Positions 18,329 to 28,172 of a stretch of DNA of 64,000 nt are shown here, one piece after another (positions within the stretch are counted from its first letter, which is position 1; each line of letters opens with the position of its first letter). A program made the position numbers and the translations under genes. Origin of the DNA: Pedobacter sp. SYP-B3415 (GTDB taxonomy: Bacteria > Bacteroidota > Bacteroidia > Sphingobacteriales > Sphingobacteriaceae); assembly GCF_004138205.1 (NCBI RefSeq), contig NZ_RXNQ01000033.1, positions 124,001 to 188,000 on the forward strand. The letters are read 5' to 3'. The notes below the pieces were generated by a model. It did no database searches, was not told the DNA's origin, and was given only the letters and a program-made list of their open reading frames with translations.

Positions 18329-20008
18329 TTAAGCTTCGTCAGTTACACAGCCCTCGGCCGCATTCTTTACACTGACAGCATATTTATATAAAATTCCTTT
18401 TTTTACTTTCAACTCGGGCTGTATCCATGCTGCGCGGCGGCGGGCGATTTCATCATCGCCTACCTTTAGCACGATGCTGTTTTTTGTTGCATCTATTTCA
18501 ATCCGGTCATCATCATGAACCAGGCCGATCAGGCCGCCGTCGAATGCCTCCGGCGTGATATGGCCAACAACAAAGCCGTGTGTGCCGCCGCTAAAACGCC
18601 CGTCTGTGATCAGCGCAACGCTTGCGCCCAGACCGGCACCAAAGATGGCCGATGTTGGTTTGAGCATTTCTGGCATACCCGGTGCACCCTTGGGCCCCAC
18701 GTTTCGGATCACGACAACGTCGCCCGCTTTTACCCGGCCGCTTGTAATGCCATGTATGAGCTCAAACTCACCATCGAATACCCTCGCAGGACCTTCGAAA
18801 CTGATGCCTTCCTTTCCTGAGATCTTTGCCACACTTCCGCCTTCGGCCAGGTTACCATACAGAATCTGAAGATGTCCTGTAGCTTTGATCGGGGTTTCTG
18901 CCGGGGTAATGATTTTCTGGCTTTCGAAGTTAAGGTCAAGAACGTTTTCCAGGTTTTCTGCAAGCGTCTTTCCGGTAACAGTCAGGCAATCGCCATGTAA
19001 CCAGCCTTTGCTCAGCAGATATTTCATCACTGCCGGAACGCCGCCGACTTTGTGCAGGTCTTCCATCATATAACGTCCGCTTGGCTTCATGTCTGCCAGT
19101 ACAGGAATGCGGTTACTGATGGTCTGAAAATCATCCTGTGTAAGCGGTACGTCTACACTTTTTGCCATAGCGATCAGGTGAAGGACCGCGTTCGTTGAAC
19201 CACCGAGAACCATGATCGTTACGATCGCGTTTTCGAAAGCTTTACGGGTCATGATATCACTGGGTTTGATATCTTTCTCAAGAAGCAGCAATATGGCCTT
19301 TCCAGCCTCTGCGCATTCCTGTTTTTTCTCATCGCTCAGGGCCGGGTTCGATGAAGAATAGGGGAGGCTCATCCCAAGCGCTTCGATGGCTGCCGCCATG
19401 GTATTTGCCGTGTATATACCACCGCAGGCACCCGCGCTCGGGCAGGCATTACGTACAACTTCTTTGAAGTCGATATCGTCGATCTGTCCCGCAATTTTTT
19501 TGCCCAGGGCCTCAAACGCAGAAACAATATTCAGGTCTTCACCCTTGTAATGACCTGGTTTGATGGTGCCGCCATACACCATAATTGACGGGCGGTTAAG
19601 GCGCCCCATGGCAATAAGTGAACCTGGCATATTTTTATCGCAGCCCGGCAGCGTGATCAGCCCGTCATAATACTGGGCGCCGCAAACCGTTTCGATCGAG
19701 TCTGCAATCACATCACGGCTTACAAGCGAATAACGCATGCCCTCAGTACCATTGCTCATGCCATCACTTACCCCGATGGTATTGAAGATCAGCCCGACCA
19801 TGTCGTTGTCCCAAATACTTTCCTTAACAATCTTAGCCAGGTCATTCAGGTGCATGTTACAGGTGTTGCCATCGTAACCCATACTGGCAATGCCCACCTG
19901 GGGCTTTCCCATATCTGCCTCTGTAAGACCTATACCGTACAACATGGCCTGGGCTGCCGGCTGGGTCGGATCCTGTGTAAGTACTTTACTGTATTTGTTT
20001 AATTCCAT
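18329..20008 (-). CDS. ilvD: Dihydroxy-acid dehydratase
   Basis: 559 residues, a typical length. It dehydrates the dihydroxy acids to 2-oxo acids in valine and isoleucine synthesis. Fe-S ligand cysteines are visible in G-N-T-C-N-M-H near 47-53, G-C-D-K-N-M-P-G near 119, and S-A-G-A-C-G-G near 190. It is the second gene of the operon, 122 bases after ilvE; that gap holds no clear terminator or promoter. Confidence 0.97.
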   Translation of the reverse strand: MELNKYSKVLTQDPTQPAAQAMLYGIGLTEADMGKPQVGIASMGYDGNTCNMHLNDLAKIVKESIWDNDMVGLIFNTIGVSDGMSNGTEGMRYSLVSRDVIADSIETVCGAQYYDGLITLPGCDKNMPGSLIAMGRLNRPSIMVYGGTIKPGHYKGEDLNIVSAFEALGKKIAGQIDDIDFKEVVRNACPSAGACGGIYTANTMAAAIEALGMSLPYSSSNPALSDEKKQECAEAGKAILLLLEKDIKPSDIMTRKAFENAIVTIMVLGGSTNAVLHLIAMAKSVDVPLTQDDFQTISNRIPVLADMKPSGRYMMEDLHKVGGVPAVMKYLLSKGWLHGDCLTVTGKTLAENLENVLDLNFESQKIITPAETPIKATGHLQILYGNLAEGGSVAKISGKEGISFEGPARVFDGEFELIHGITSGRVKAGDVVVIRNVGPKGAPGMPEMLKPTSAIFGAGLGASVALITDGRFSGGTHGFVVGHITPEAFDGGLIGLVHDDDRIEIDATKNSIVLKVGDDEIARRRAAWIQPELKVKKGILYKYAVSVKNAAEGCVTDEA

Positions 20009-20130
20009 TGTTATTATATATGTCGTTTAGTTTTGGTCAGGTATGCCTTTGCGGCGTGTTCTTGTTGGTTTCTGCCTTCATCCCGCAGCCGTTAAATAAC
20101 AGCTATGGCGTCTTTGGCACTGCATCATGT

Positions 20131-21027
20131 TTAGATGATGACTTCGTAGTTCACTTTTTCGAGCACGAGGTTCTTATAGGCCCGCTGGATCACTGCACCG
20201 ATTGATTCGTTCCAGTTTTGAGGAAAAACAATACTGTCTACAGAATGAATCCCTACAATTTCTGCGGCTGTTCCGCAGAGAAATGCACTGTCTGCATTTT
20301 TTAGTTCGATCGCTGTCAGTTCCTTTTCAATAACGTCAATATCCAGGACCCGGCAAAGTTCGATCACCGTACGGCGGGTAATACCCGGAAGAATGTTGCC
20401 GGTTTTTGGTGTATACAGTTTTCCGTCGCGTTCAATAAAGATATTAGCGTTTGGTGCTTCAGCAACCTTGTCATGATGATCAAGTAAAATGGCATCGTCA
20501 AAACCGCGAGCCTTTGCTTCGGTCGATGCAAGAATCGAGTTGACATAATGTGCGCTCAACTTGGCTTCTACCGGAGCTGACTTCGGGTTGGGCCGCTGAT
20601 AGGATGAAACAGCCAGGCTAAGTAATTTATCGCCAAAATAAGCCGCCCACTCCCATGCACAGATAACGATTGATACACCGGCTGGAGCACTGAGCGACAT
20701 GTTGGGATCGCACATGACCAGCGGACGGATATAAGCGTCTTTGAGTTTGTTCAGCTCAAGAAGTTTATACGTATCGCGCATCAGCTGCTCCGTATCCCAG
20801 GGAAAAGGAATATTGGCCAGTGCACACGAGCGTTTCAGCCTTTCAAAGTGTTCGCGGGCTTTAAAAATCCGCGTGCCATTGTGCGTTTTATACGCCCTGA
20901 TGCCTTCAAAAGCGGCATAACCGTAGTGGAGCGACTGACCGTAAAGATCGGTCGAGGCTTCGGTCGCCTTGATGAAATCGCCATCTACGTACACCAGTGT
21001 TTTGTTGTTATAATACTGCATCATCAT
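20131..21027 (-). CDS. ilvE: Branched-chain amino acid aminotransferase
   Basis: 298 residues, a class IV PLP-dependent aminotransferase making Val, Leu and Ile from their 2-oxo acids. The PLP-lysine is in V-E-A-K-L-S-A-H-Y-V-N-S near 154-158, and the Glu and T-G phosphate-binding parts follow. Three consecutive ATG codons (21027, 21024, 21021) begin the frame; the third gives the most conserved-looking N-terminus, M-Q-Y-Y-N-N. It is the first structural gene of the ilv-leu operon. Its start lies only seven bases after the U-tract of the leader terminator, leaving almost no room for a separate ribosome binding site. Confidence 0.96.
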   Translation of the reverse strand: MMMQYYNNKTLVYVDGDFIKATEASTDLYGQSLHYGYAAFEGIRAYKTHNGTRIFKAREHFERLKRSCALANIPFPWDTEQLMRDTYKLLELNKLKDAYIRPLVMCDPNMSLSAPAGVSIVICAWEWAAYFGDKLLSLAVSSYQRPNPKSAPVEAKLSAHYVNSILASTEAKARGFDDAILLDHHDKVAEAPNANIFIERDGKLYTPKTGNILPGITRRTVIELCRVLDIDVIEKELTAIELKNADSAFLCGTAAEIVGIHSVDSIVFPQNWNESIGAVIQRAYKNLVLEKVNYEVII

Positions 21028-21033
21028 GACATT

Positions 21034-21062
21034 AAAAAAGCGCCTTTTTTTTGAAAGGCGCT
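21034..21062 (-). terminator. Attenuator terminator of the ilv-leu operon
   Basis: On the minus strand, AGCGCCTTT (21062-21054) pairs with AAAGGCGCT (21047-21039) around a six-base loop, then five T (21038-21034). It lies between the leader peptide and ilvE. Its 5' arm, with flanking bases (CCGAGCGCC, 21065-21057), can instead pair with GGCGC-AG-TCGG inside the leader peptide coding region (21098-21088). The two structures are mutually exclusive. Confidence 0.88.
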
Positions 21063-21082
21063 CGGATGTTTTGTATCGTTAT

Positions 21083-21157
21083 CTAAACCGACTGCGCCTG
21101 CTTCGTGCCATTCAGCAGAATGACAGCCAGCACCAGCAGCAGGTTGCGGTTAGACAT
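21083..21157 (-). CDS. ilv-leu operon leader peptide (attenuation)
   Basis: A 24-codon frame, ATG at 21157 to TAG at 21083, too short to be found by ordinary gene calling. Codons 6-15 read Leu-Leu-Leu-Val-Leu-Ala-Val-Ile-Leu-Leu: six Leu, two Val and one Ile in ten codons, exactly the products of the operon downstream. It is followed by an antiterminator segment (codons 20-24, 21098-21088) and the terminator at 21062-21034. By analogy to the ilv and leu leaders of enterobacteria, starvation would stall the ribosome on codons 6-15, free the antiterminator and permit transcription into ilvE. The peptide itself needs no function. There is no clear Shine-Dalgarno, as is common in Bacteroidota. 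Confidence 0.85.
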   Translation of the reverse strand: MSNRNLLLVLAVILLNGTKQAQSV

Positions 21158-21245
21158 GCTGTTCGTGTTGCTGACAGGAAGAAAATTGGCTGCAATCATT
21201 TTGCTCGTTTCTGTTATACCAATTTAGTTTTTGGTCTATTTAATC

Positions 21246-21253
21246 GCAAATAC
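21246..21253 (-). promoter_or_regulatory. Tentative -7 element of the ilv-leu operon
   Basis: On the minus strand it reads TGTATTTG, one base off TAnnTTTG, about 90 bases before the leader peptide start. No good -33 was seen. It is the best candidate in an AT-rich upstream region, but weak. Confidence 0.25.
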
Positions 21254-21483
21254 AAAATGAAAAAAATGAAACCAGAATATTATTCTGTTTAATTGTTAAT
21301 CCGCGGGATAATATATCTTTTTATAGTGACTTTTGTTGCTTACCCTTGTTTGATTGTATACCAAAGTTGAAATTGGTATTCGGTATAGATATTATGCTTG
21401 CATTATAAATAAGGGTAATTTCTTCGCGGATTTACATTTCTGTGAAAAAAAGCGTGACAAATTTCATTGTTATAGGAATAAAA

Positions 21484-21509
21484 AAAGCCCCGTTTGTTCA
21501 CGGGGCTTT
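21484..21509 (-). terminator. Terminator after atpC
   Basis: On the minus strand, AAAGCCCCG (21509-21501) pairs with CGGGGCTTT (21492-21484), followed by further T. It lies 20 bases after the atpC stop. Confidence 0.9.
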
Positions 21510-21528
21510 CTGTATAATTTGTGCGTAA

Positions 21529-21771
21529 CTACGCCGTGCCTTCGGCCAATACTACAATCTTATTATGTATGGCCTCAACTACGCCTCCCTTGATAAAGAA
21601 AGTGTTTTCTTCTTTGCCGGAACGGATGATCACATTGCCGTCTTCCAGTGTAGAAATGATCGGCGCATGGTCTTTCAGGATCTGGAAGGAGCCAAGCGTA
21701 CCCGGTACAGTAACCGAACTTACTTCGCCTTCGAAGATCTTTTTATCGGGAGTTAATATTTCTAAATTCAT
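21529..21771 (-). CDS. atpC: F1F0 ATP synthase epsilon subunit, short form
   Basis: 80 residues, covering only the N-terminal beta-sandwich domain (V-T-V-P-G-T-L-G-S-F and H-A-P-I-I-S-T-L near 22-42). The C-terminal helical hairpin, which inhibits ATP hydrolysis in the 130-140-residue enterobacterial protein, is absent. Bacteroidota epsilon subunits are often this short, so it is not a truncation. It sits in the F1 central stalk. It is co-transcribed with atpD 78 bases upstream and ends at a strong terminator. Confidence 0.95.
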   Translation of the reverse strand: MNLEILTPDKKIFEGEVSSVTVPGTLGSFQILKDHAPIISTLEDGNVIIRSGKEENTFFIKGGVVEAIHNKIVVLAEGTA

Positions 21772-21849
21772 TCTTCCAGTTATTTAGCAGCGCTATGCGG
21801 TTTGAAACACAAAGCCCGCGCCCGGTTTAATCCGTGCGCAGCCTTCAAA

Positions 21850-23391
<1,542 letters not shown>

Positions 23392-23426
23392 TTAAAGCTG
23401 CTCTGCAGGCTCTCGAATTTGGATGG

Positions 23427-23434
23427 CAAAGTTA
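23427..23434 (-). promoter_or_regulatory. -7 promoter element of atpD-atpC
   Basis: TAACTTTG on the minus strand, a full match to TAnnTTTG, 71 bases upstream of the atpD start. A matching -33 element is not clear. Confidence 0.55.
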
Positions 23435-23494
23435 AGAGTTATTAATGAAATTTTAATGGAATATCCAAAAGTTTTTCCACAGATTTTTTTACGT

Positions 23495-23502
23495 TATTTT
23501 TA
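23495..23502 (+). promoter_or_regulatory. -7 element just before the RmlD-like gene
   Basis: TATTTTTA, close to TAnnTTTG, ends five bases before the ATG at 23508, again suggesting a leaderless or nearly leaderless transcript. Confidence 0.4.
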
Positions 23503-23507
23503 GCGCT

Positions 23508-24434
23508 ATGAAAACGATTCTGGTAACAGGCAGCAATGGTTTGCTGGGACAGAAAATAACGGCTGCCTGCGCAGGAAATCCGGCCTTCCGGCTCATTGCC
23601 ACATCGAGGGGTGCCGACCGCTACCAGGGCTATGCACATTATATATATGCATCTCTTGATCTGCTTGACGCGGCGGGGGTAAAGGAGGTTCTTGATACGT
23701 ACAGGCCGCAGGTTGTTATCCATACCGCTGCCATGACCAATGCTGATACCTGTGCTGAGCAGCCGGAGGCTTGCCGCGCGCTGAATGTTGCCGTGGTTGC
23801 AGACCTGGTAACAAATTGCCGGTCAATCGGGGCACATCTGATTTATCTGAGTACCGACTTTGTATTTGACGGGGAACAGGGGCCTTACGGCGAAGACGAC
23901 GAGCCGAACCCCCTGAGTGTTTATGGTGCATCTAAGCTGGCTGCCGAGCGTCTGGTTTCGGCGATGCAGGGTTCGTGGTCAGTTGTCAGAACAGTGCTTG
24001 TTTATGGGGTGCTGCCTGACATGAGCCGCAGCAACATTGTTCTATGGGCTAAGGAATCACTTGAGAAGAAAAAGAAGATTCAGGTCGTGAACGACCAATG
24101 GCGAAGTCCCACGCTTGCCGAAGACCTCGCTGCCGCCTGCCTCGAAATAGCTAAAAGGAAACTTTGCGGTATTTATCATGTCAGTGGTCCGGAGTTTCTG
24201 AGCGTGGCCGCGTTTGTGAGGCGTGTAGCAGCCTTCTGGGAACTCGACGAAAGCCTGATCACCGAAGTGTCTTCGGCAGCATTTGTTCAGCCGGCCAGGC
24301 GGCCAGCCCGCACCGGCTTCAGGTTAGATAAAGCCAGAACAGATTTCAGCTATCAGCCGCATGGCATTGAAGAAGGTCTCGCTATTGTAGACCGGCAGTT
24401 GAAAGCGATCTCCGGAGAAAATATATCTGCCTGA
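23508..24434 (+). CDS. NAD(P)-dependent sugar-nucleotide reductase, RmlD-like SDR
   Basis: 308 residues, extended short-chain dehydrogenase. The nucleotide-binding motif is V-T-G-S-N-G-L-L-G-Q-K near 6-16, then H-T-A-A-M-T-N-A-D near 72-80, and the catalytic Y-x-x-x-K in V-Y-G-A-S-K-L near 133-139. The closest family is dTDP-4-dehydrorhamnose reductase. No other rhamnose genes are adjacent, so the substrate could be another nucleotide sugar. It is a single gene, divergent from atpD and followed by tRNA-Arg. Confidence 0.82.
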   Translation: MKTILVTGSNGLLGQKITAACAGNPAFRLIATSRGADRYQGYAHYIYASLDLLDAAGVKEVLDTYRPQVVIHTAAMTNADTCAEQPEACRALNVAVVADLVTNCRSIGAHLIYLSTDFVFDGEQGPYGEDDEPNPLSVYGASKLAAERLVSAMQGSWSVVRTVLVYGVLPDMSRSNIVLWAKESLEKKKKIQVVNDQWRSPTLAEDLAAACLEIAKRKLCGIYHVSGPEFLSVAAFVRRVAAFWELDESLITEVSSAAFVQPARRPARTGFRLDKARTDFSYQPHGIEEGLAIVDRQLKAISGENISA

Positions 24435-24468
24435 AAGAGCGGCGTTTGTAAAAAAGTTCAAAAATTTA

Positions 24469-24499
24469 TTGGGAAAAACAAATGCAAGCATTACTTTTG
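24469..24499 (+). promoter_or_regulatory. Promoter of tRNA-Arg (and possibly adk-obg)
   Basis: TTG at 24469-24471, 20-base spacer, TACTTTTG at 24492-24499. This matches the Bacteroidota TTTG / TAnnTTTG layout and lies 22 bases before the mature tRNA. Confidence 0.75.
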
Positions 24500-24521
24500 C
24501 AGTCCGTTAACAAACGGAATC

Positions 24522-24598
24522 GGACTTGTAGCTCAATTGGATAGAGCATCTGACTACGGATCAGAAGGTTAGGGGTTCGACTCCCTTCAAGTTCACCA
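24522..24598 (+). tRNA. tRNA-Arg (anticodon ACG)
   Basis: 77 bases, cloverleaf by eye. The acceptor GGACTTG (24522-24528) pairs with CAAGTTC (24588-24594), with discriminator A and an encoded CCA at 24596-24598. The D stem is GCTC/GAGC, the anticodon stem TCTGA/TCAGA with loop C-T-A-C-G-G-A (anticodon ACG, read with inosine at the wobble base), and the T-loop TTCGACT. It decodes CGN arginine codons. Confidence 0.97.
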
Positions 24599-24607
24599 AC
24601 AGAGTAC

Positions 24608-24640
24608 AAAGCCTTGCTGCCAAACGCAGGAAGGCTTTTA
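24608..24640 (+). terminator. Hairpin after tRNA-Arg, weak terminator
   Basis: AAAGCCTT (24608-24615) pairs with AAGGCTTT (24631-24638), with an inner CTGC/GCAG stem. Only about four T follow, so it may terminate partially and let some transcripts continue into adk, 20 bases on. Confidence 0.55.
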
Positions 24641-24659
24641 ACATTTAAAGACAACCTTG

Positions 24660-25241
24660 ATGCTTAACTTAGTTCTCTTTGGGCCTCCGGGTGCAGGCAA
24701 AGGCACTCAATCTCAAAAGCTGATCGATAAATATCAACTGATTCATATTTCAACCGGCGATCTTTTCAGAGCTCATATTACCAACCAGACCGACCTTGGC
24801 AAAAAAGTCAGTGAGCTGATTGCAAACGGAGAGCTGGTGCCAGATGAAATTACGATCGCCATGCTGGAGGAAGAGGCGCACAGAAACAAGGACGCTAAAG
24901 GCTTTATCTTTGACGGTTTTCCGCGTACCGTTGCGCAGGCGCAGGCACTTGATCTTTTCCTGATCGGCCGGGACACAAAAATTACCGGTGTCATTGCGCT
25001 TGATGTAGACCAGGAAGAACTTTCCCGCCGTATTGCTGAAAGAAAAAAAATCAGCAACCGCGTAGATGATGATGCCGATAAGCTGAAAAGACGCATTGAC
25101 GAATACTTTTCAAAAACCGTACAGGTGCTGCCTTACTATGAAGAACAGGGCAAGCTGACCAAAGTAAACGGAATCGGCGAAATTGATGCAATCTTTGCAT
25201 CACTTTGCGCGGTGATCGATAGTTACCAGACAAATTCATAA
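24660..25241 (+). CDS. adk: Adenylate kinase
   Basis: 193 residues from the ATG at 24660; the preceding TTG is also in frame but adds only one residue. It interconverts ATP + AMP and 2 ADP. The P-loop is G-P-P-G-A-G-K-G-T at 8-16, the AMP-binding part is S-T-G-D-L-F-R near 34, and F-D-G-F-P-R-T near 84. The LID is the short non-zinc form, hence 193 instead of about 215 residues. It is followed by obg after 31 bases. Confidence 0.97.
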   Translation: MLNLVLFGPPGAGKGTQSQKLIDKYQLIHISTGDLFRAHITNQTDLGKKVSELIANGELVPDEITIAMLEEEAHRNKDAKGFIFDGFPRTVAQAQALDLFLIGRDTKITGVIALDVDQEELSRRIAERKKISNRVDDDADKLKRRIDEYFSKTVQVLPYYEEQGKLTKVNGIGEIDAIFASLCAVIDSYQTNS

Positions 25242-25272
25242 GGCAGGTTCTGCCGCTGCATAAGTAAGTACC

Positions 25273-26283
25273 ATGTCTCAGGGCTCAAATTTCGTAGATT
25301 ATGTAAAGATCTGCTGTCGTTCGGGCAAGGGCGGCGCTGGTTCTGCGCACCTTCACCGGGACAAACATACAGCTATGGGCGGTCCTGATGGTGGAGATGG
25401 CGGCCGCGGCGGACATATTGTGCTGCGCGGAAACGCCCAGTTTTGGACGCTTCTGCACTTAAAATACCGCAAACATATTATTGCGGAAGACGGGCAGCCG
25501 GGTGGAAGCGGTCATAAATTTGGCCGTCAGGGTAAAGACGAAGTGCTCGATGTGCCATTGGGCACGATTGCCAAAAATGCCGAAACCGGCGAAGTACTGT
25601 TCGAAATTACTGAAGACGGCGAAACCCGGGTGCTTACGCCGGGCGGCCGCGGTGGTCTTGGCAACGCTCACTTTAAATCTGCCACGCTGCAGACACCCCG
25701 GTTTTCGCAGCCCGGAGAGCCAGGGCTCGAAGAGTGGATGATTCTCGAGCTGAAGGTTCTGGCAGACGTCGGACTTGTCGGCTTTCCAAATGCGGGTAAA
25801 TCAACGTTGTTGTCGGTCGTTTCTGCAGCTAAGCCGGAAATTGCCGACTATCCCTTTACAACCCTGGTGCCCAATCTCGGTATCGTATCTTATCGTAACC
25901 ATAAATCTTTCGTAATGGCCGATATTCCGGGTATCATTGAAGGTGCATCGAAAGGTAAAGGTCTCGGTTACCGGTTTCTCCGGCATATTGAACGGAACGC
26001 CGTATTACTTTTTATGGTCCCTGCAGATACCCACCGCTCAATCGCTGAAGAATATGAAATCCTGAAATCTGAATTGCGCGACTATAACCCGGAGCTTATG
26101 CAGAAGCCGCATCTCCTGGCTATTACCAAGTCAGATATGCTCGATGACGAACTCCGCGAAGAAATGAAGGCCCAGCTGCCTGCCATTCCATCAATATTTA
26201 TCTCAGCTGTGGTTCAGAAAGGTATTTCAGAGCTTAAAGACATGCTTTGGCAGGCCATCAATGAAACGCCGGTAAACAGCTAA
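25273..26283 (+). CDS. obg: GTPase Obg/CgtA
   Basis: 336 residues. The N-terminal Gly-rich Obg fold (about 1-160) has repeated G-G-x-G-G segments. The GTPase domain has G1 G-F-P-N-A-G-K-S-T near 166-174, G3 D-I-P-G near 214 and G4 T-K-S-D near 281. There is no C-terminal OCT domain. It is an essential GTPase tied to 50S ribosome maturation and the stringent response. Its stop overlaps the stop of the convergent regulator gene. Confidence 0.96.
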   Translation: MSQGSNFVDYVKICCRSGKGGAGSAHLHRDKHTAMGGPDGGDGGRGGHIVLRGNAQFWTLLHLKYRKHIIAEDGQPGGSGHKFGRQGKDEVLDVPLGTIAKNAETGEVLFEITEDGETRVLTPGGRGGLGNAHFKSATLQTPRFSQPGEPGLEEWMILELKVLADVGLVGFPNAGKSTLLSVVSAAKPEIADYPFTTLVPNLGIVSYRNHKSFVMADIPGIIEGASKGKGLGYRFLRHIERNAVLLFMVPADTHRSIAEEYEILKSELRDYNPELMQKPHLLAITKSDMLDDELREEMKAQLPAIPSIFISAVVQKGISELKDMLWQAINETPVNS

Positions 26284-26933
26284 ATCAGATTTCTGGTTAT
26301 TTTTCCTTTTATAAGATACAAGGCCACGATGTTCTCGCGGTCAATGATGATATCTCCACGGTATTGTGAATTAGACGAACGCAGAATCACTTTCGTTTCA
26401 TCGGGATGTTCATGCAGAAACCGTACGCAGCGCAGATCGTTTGCCTTGTTGTTCGTAAGTACAAGATAGGCTTCTCCCCAAAGCAGTACATTACGGTTCC
26501 AGATTTCTTTTACGGCTATGATATCTCCCGATGAATAAGCGGGGTGCATACTGTTGCCGTACACTGGCAAATATGCAGAGCAATCGTTAAATGGTTTGTA
26601 GTTTACATAATATGCCGGCTCGCGCTCCATCATTTCAAGATTCTCTTCAGCCAGCTCTTCAATATCTATATCATAATAAGGTATCCCTTCCTTTTCATTA
26701 ACCGCCCGGGTGGCCTGTTCGCGGAAAATAGGCCCTTCGCCGGTTTCCAGCCATTCTTTATTTACCTGATGGATGAATGCAAGCCTGTCTTTGATCGCAC
26801 TGGATACACCTACGCGCTGCCTGAGAATATCTGATAAAGATCCCGATTTGATATTGATCGAGTCTGCAAATTCTTTTTGCGTGTTAAACCCAAGTTTGCC
26901 CTGGAGAAATTTCACGCGTTCATTTGGGGTCAT
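26280..26933 (-). CDS. XRE/S24 family transcriptional regulator (phage-repressor-like)
   Basis: 217 residues. The N-terminal helix-turn-helix is at about 8-55, then a linker with W-L-E-T-G-E-G-P, typical of this Bacteroidota group. A LexA/CI-like S24 domain spans about 115-215. The serine is in G-N-S-M-H-P (S128). At the place where LexA-type proteins have the catalytic Lys, the sequence is C-V-R-F-L, so Arg171 probably replaces it and autocleavage is doubtful (inference). It is divergent from the HEPN cassette, separated by an AT-rich 134-base region, and may regulate itself and/or that cassette. No phage genes are nearby. Confidence 0.85.
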   Translation of the reverse strand: MTPNERVKFLQGKLGFNTQKEFADSINIKSGSLSDILRQRVGVSSAIKDRLAFIHQVNKEWLETGEGPIFREQATRAVNEKEGIPYYDIDIEELAEENLEMMEREPAYYVNYKPFNDCSAYLPVYGNSMHPAYSSGDIIAVKEIWNRNVLLWGEAYLVLTNNKANDLRCVRFLHEHPDETKVILRSSNSQYRGDIIIDRENIVALYLIKGKITRNLI

Positions 26934-26964
26934 AGCTAATGTTTATAAGTTTTAAGAAATAAAT

Positions 26965-26994
26965 TTTGTAGTTTAAGTTTTTCGAATAATTTTG
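26965..26994 (+). promoter_or_regulatory. Promoter of the HEPN two-gene cassette
   Basis: TTTG at 26965-26968, 18-base spacer, TAATTTTG at 26987-26994: a strong TTTG / TAnnTTTG pair. The expected start of transcription is near 27000, leaving a leader of about 65 bases. TTTAAGTTTT-like words recur around it (near 26945, 26972 and 27040) and could be operators for the divergent regulator. Confidence 0.7.
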
Positions 26995-27067
26995 TGGTTA
27001 AAGGCAATTATAAAAAATAATAGAGAAATTATAAAATATTTTAAGTTGTTATTTTAACCTAAAGATT

Positions 27068-28171
27068 ATGATAGCGAATCGGATGCAGAAAGAAGTGTAT
27101 AGTCGAAAATTACGGTCAGCAGTTCAATCATTTTTTGGCGGGGCTTCACTGCAGGCCTCCAGGCGAATGCTGCAAGATCTCTTTCTGGCGGGTAACAGGG
27201 CAAGCATGGCCGGAATTACCGATCCTGCTGTTGCGTTGTTTTTTATCCGTTTTCGTCATTTACTCGACCGGCTTCCGGTCTTGCTCCAGAGCGGGTTGCA
27301 GATCACTGACGCGCAGCCCGGCGTTCAGGAGGTATATCAGCGCGGGTACCCGGGTGTGTTACCGGCCGAAGCAAGGCTTAGACCGGGTAAATGGCTGCAG
27401 GCTTTCTTGTCGGTGGTGGTGGTGAAAAAAATCAAAAGGCTGCTGTTCGTATGTATCTCCGCTGCGAACGGAGGTCCTCAACGCTTCTTGCTAAACACCA
27501 CCGGGTTCCAGGAAATTGAACAGGTACTTGAAGCCTGCTGGTATATTTTATATCCTTATCAGCAATCAGGCAGTGATACGGCGTTACGCAAGTCGTTCCA
27601 ATTCACGGGTCCGCTTGATCTGACCCGTTCGGAGCGCGCAGATCCTGTTGCAGTCATCGCTGATTTTTTTTCGGGCTGGACCGTCCTGTCAGCTCAGCGC
27701 ATGCTAAAAATATGGTTCAAAGCGGCGCTCATGCCGGGATATAAAATTGAAGATAATCTCGCCGCCGAACTTATTCACTTCAACAACGAGTTTACGCGTC
27801 TTCTGGAAGCAGGGCAGCTTGTCATCCATAGTTCTGTACAGCCTATACGGCCTTTGTCAGTTGATACAGCCATGCTCAATGGTCTGCTTGATTCTGAGGC
27901 TCCCGATCATTCGTTTTGTTTGCTTCGGTTAAAACCGCTGCAGGAAACCGAGCTAAATGACCTGGCCAAATTATTCTCTGCGAAGCACATCAGGAAGTTG
28001 CGCACTGGCATGCACCACTGGATGCTCGCTGCATTTAGCCGTTCTGCATCTGTTACCGATCTTGATGAAATGTATCTATTCCCGCAGTTTGAGCGCATGG
28101 AAGCCATCGTCTTTGGCTTGTACAGGCTGGTAGGCGTAACAGAAGAATGTTTAGAAGAAGAGTCAAAATAA
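27068..28171 (+). CDS. Unrecognised 367-residue protein of the HEPN cassette
   Basis: I do not recognise this protein. It has no signal peptide or clear membrane span. The N-terminus is basic and helical. A hydrophobic V-V-V-V-K-K-I-K-R-L-L-F-V-C strand-like stretch lies near 118-130, and the C-terminal third has L-P/L-K-P-L-Q-E-T-E-L-N-D-L-A helical segments and an acidic end. It is one base away from the HEPN-domain gene and shares its promoter, so the two products probably act together. Both lie between housekeeping genes, as an accessory insertion would. No toxin, antitoxin or enzyme motif could be matched; function is left open. Confidence 0.7.
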   Translation: MIANRMQKEVYSRKLRSAVQSFFGGASLQASRRMLQDLFLAGNRASMAGITDPAVALFFIRFRHLLDRLPVLLQSGLQITDAQPGVQEVYQRGYPGVLPAEARLRPGKWLQAFLSVVVVKKIKRLLFVCISAANGGPQRFLLNTTGFQEIEQVLEACWYILYPYQQSGSDTALRKSFQFTGPLDLTRSERADPVAVIADFFSGWTVLSAQRMLKIWFKAALMPGYKIEDNLAAELIHFNNEFTRLLEAGQLVIHSSVQPIRPLSVDTAMLNGLLDSEAPDHSFCLLRLKPLQETELNDLAKLFSAKHIRKLRTGMHHWMLAAFSRSASVTDLDEMYLFPQFERMEAIVFGLYRLVGVTEECLEEESK

Positions 28172-28172
28172 A

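Noticed and set aside
24466..24654. 62-residue minus-strand frame across the tRNA-Arg region
   Set aside because: It is the antisense of the tRNA; translations of this kind are a well-known false gene call near tRNAs.
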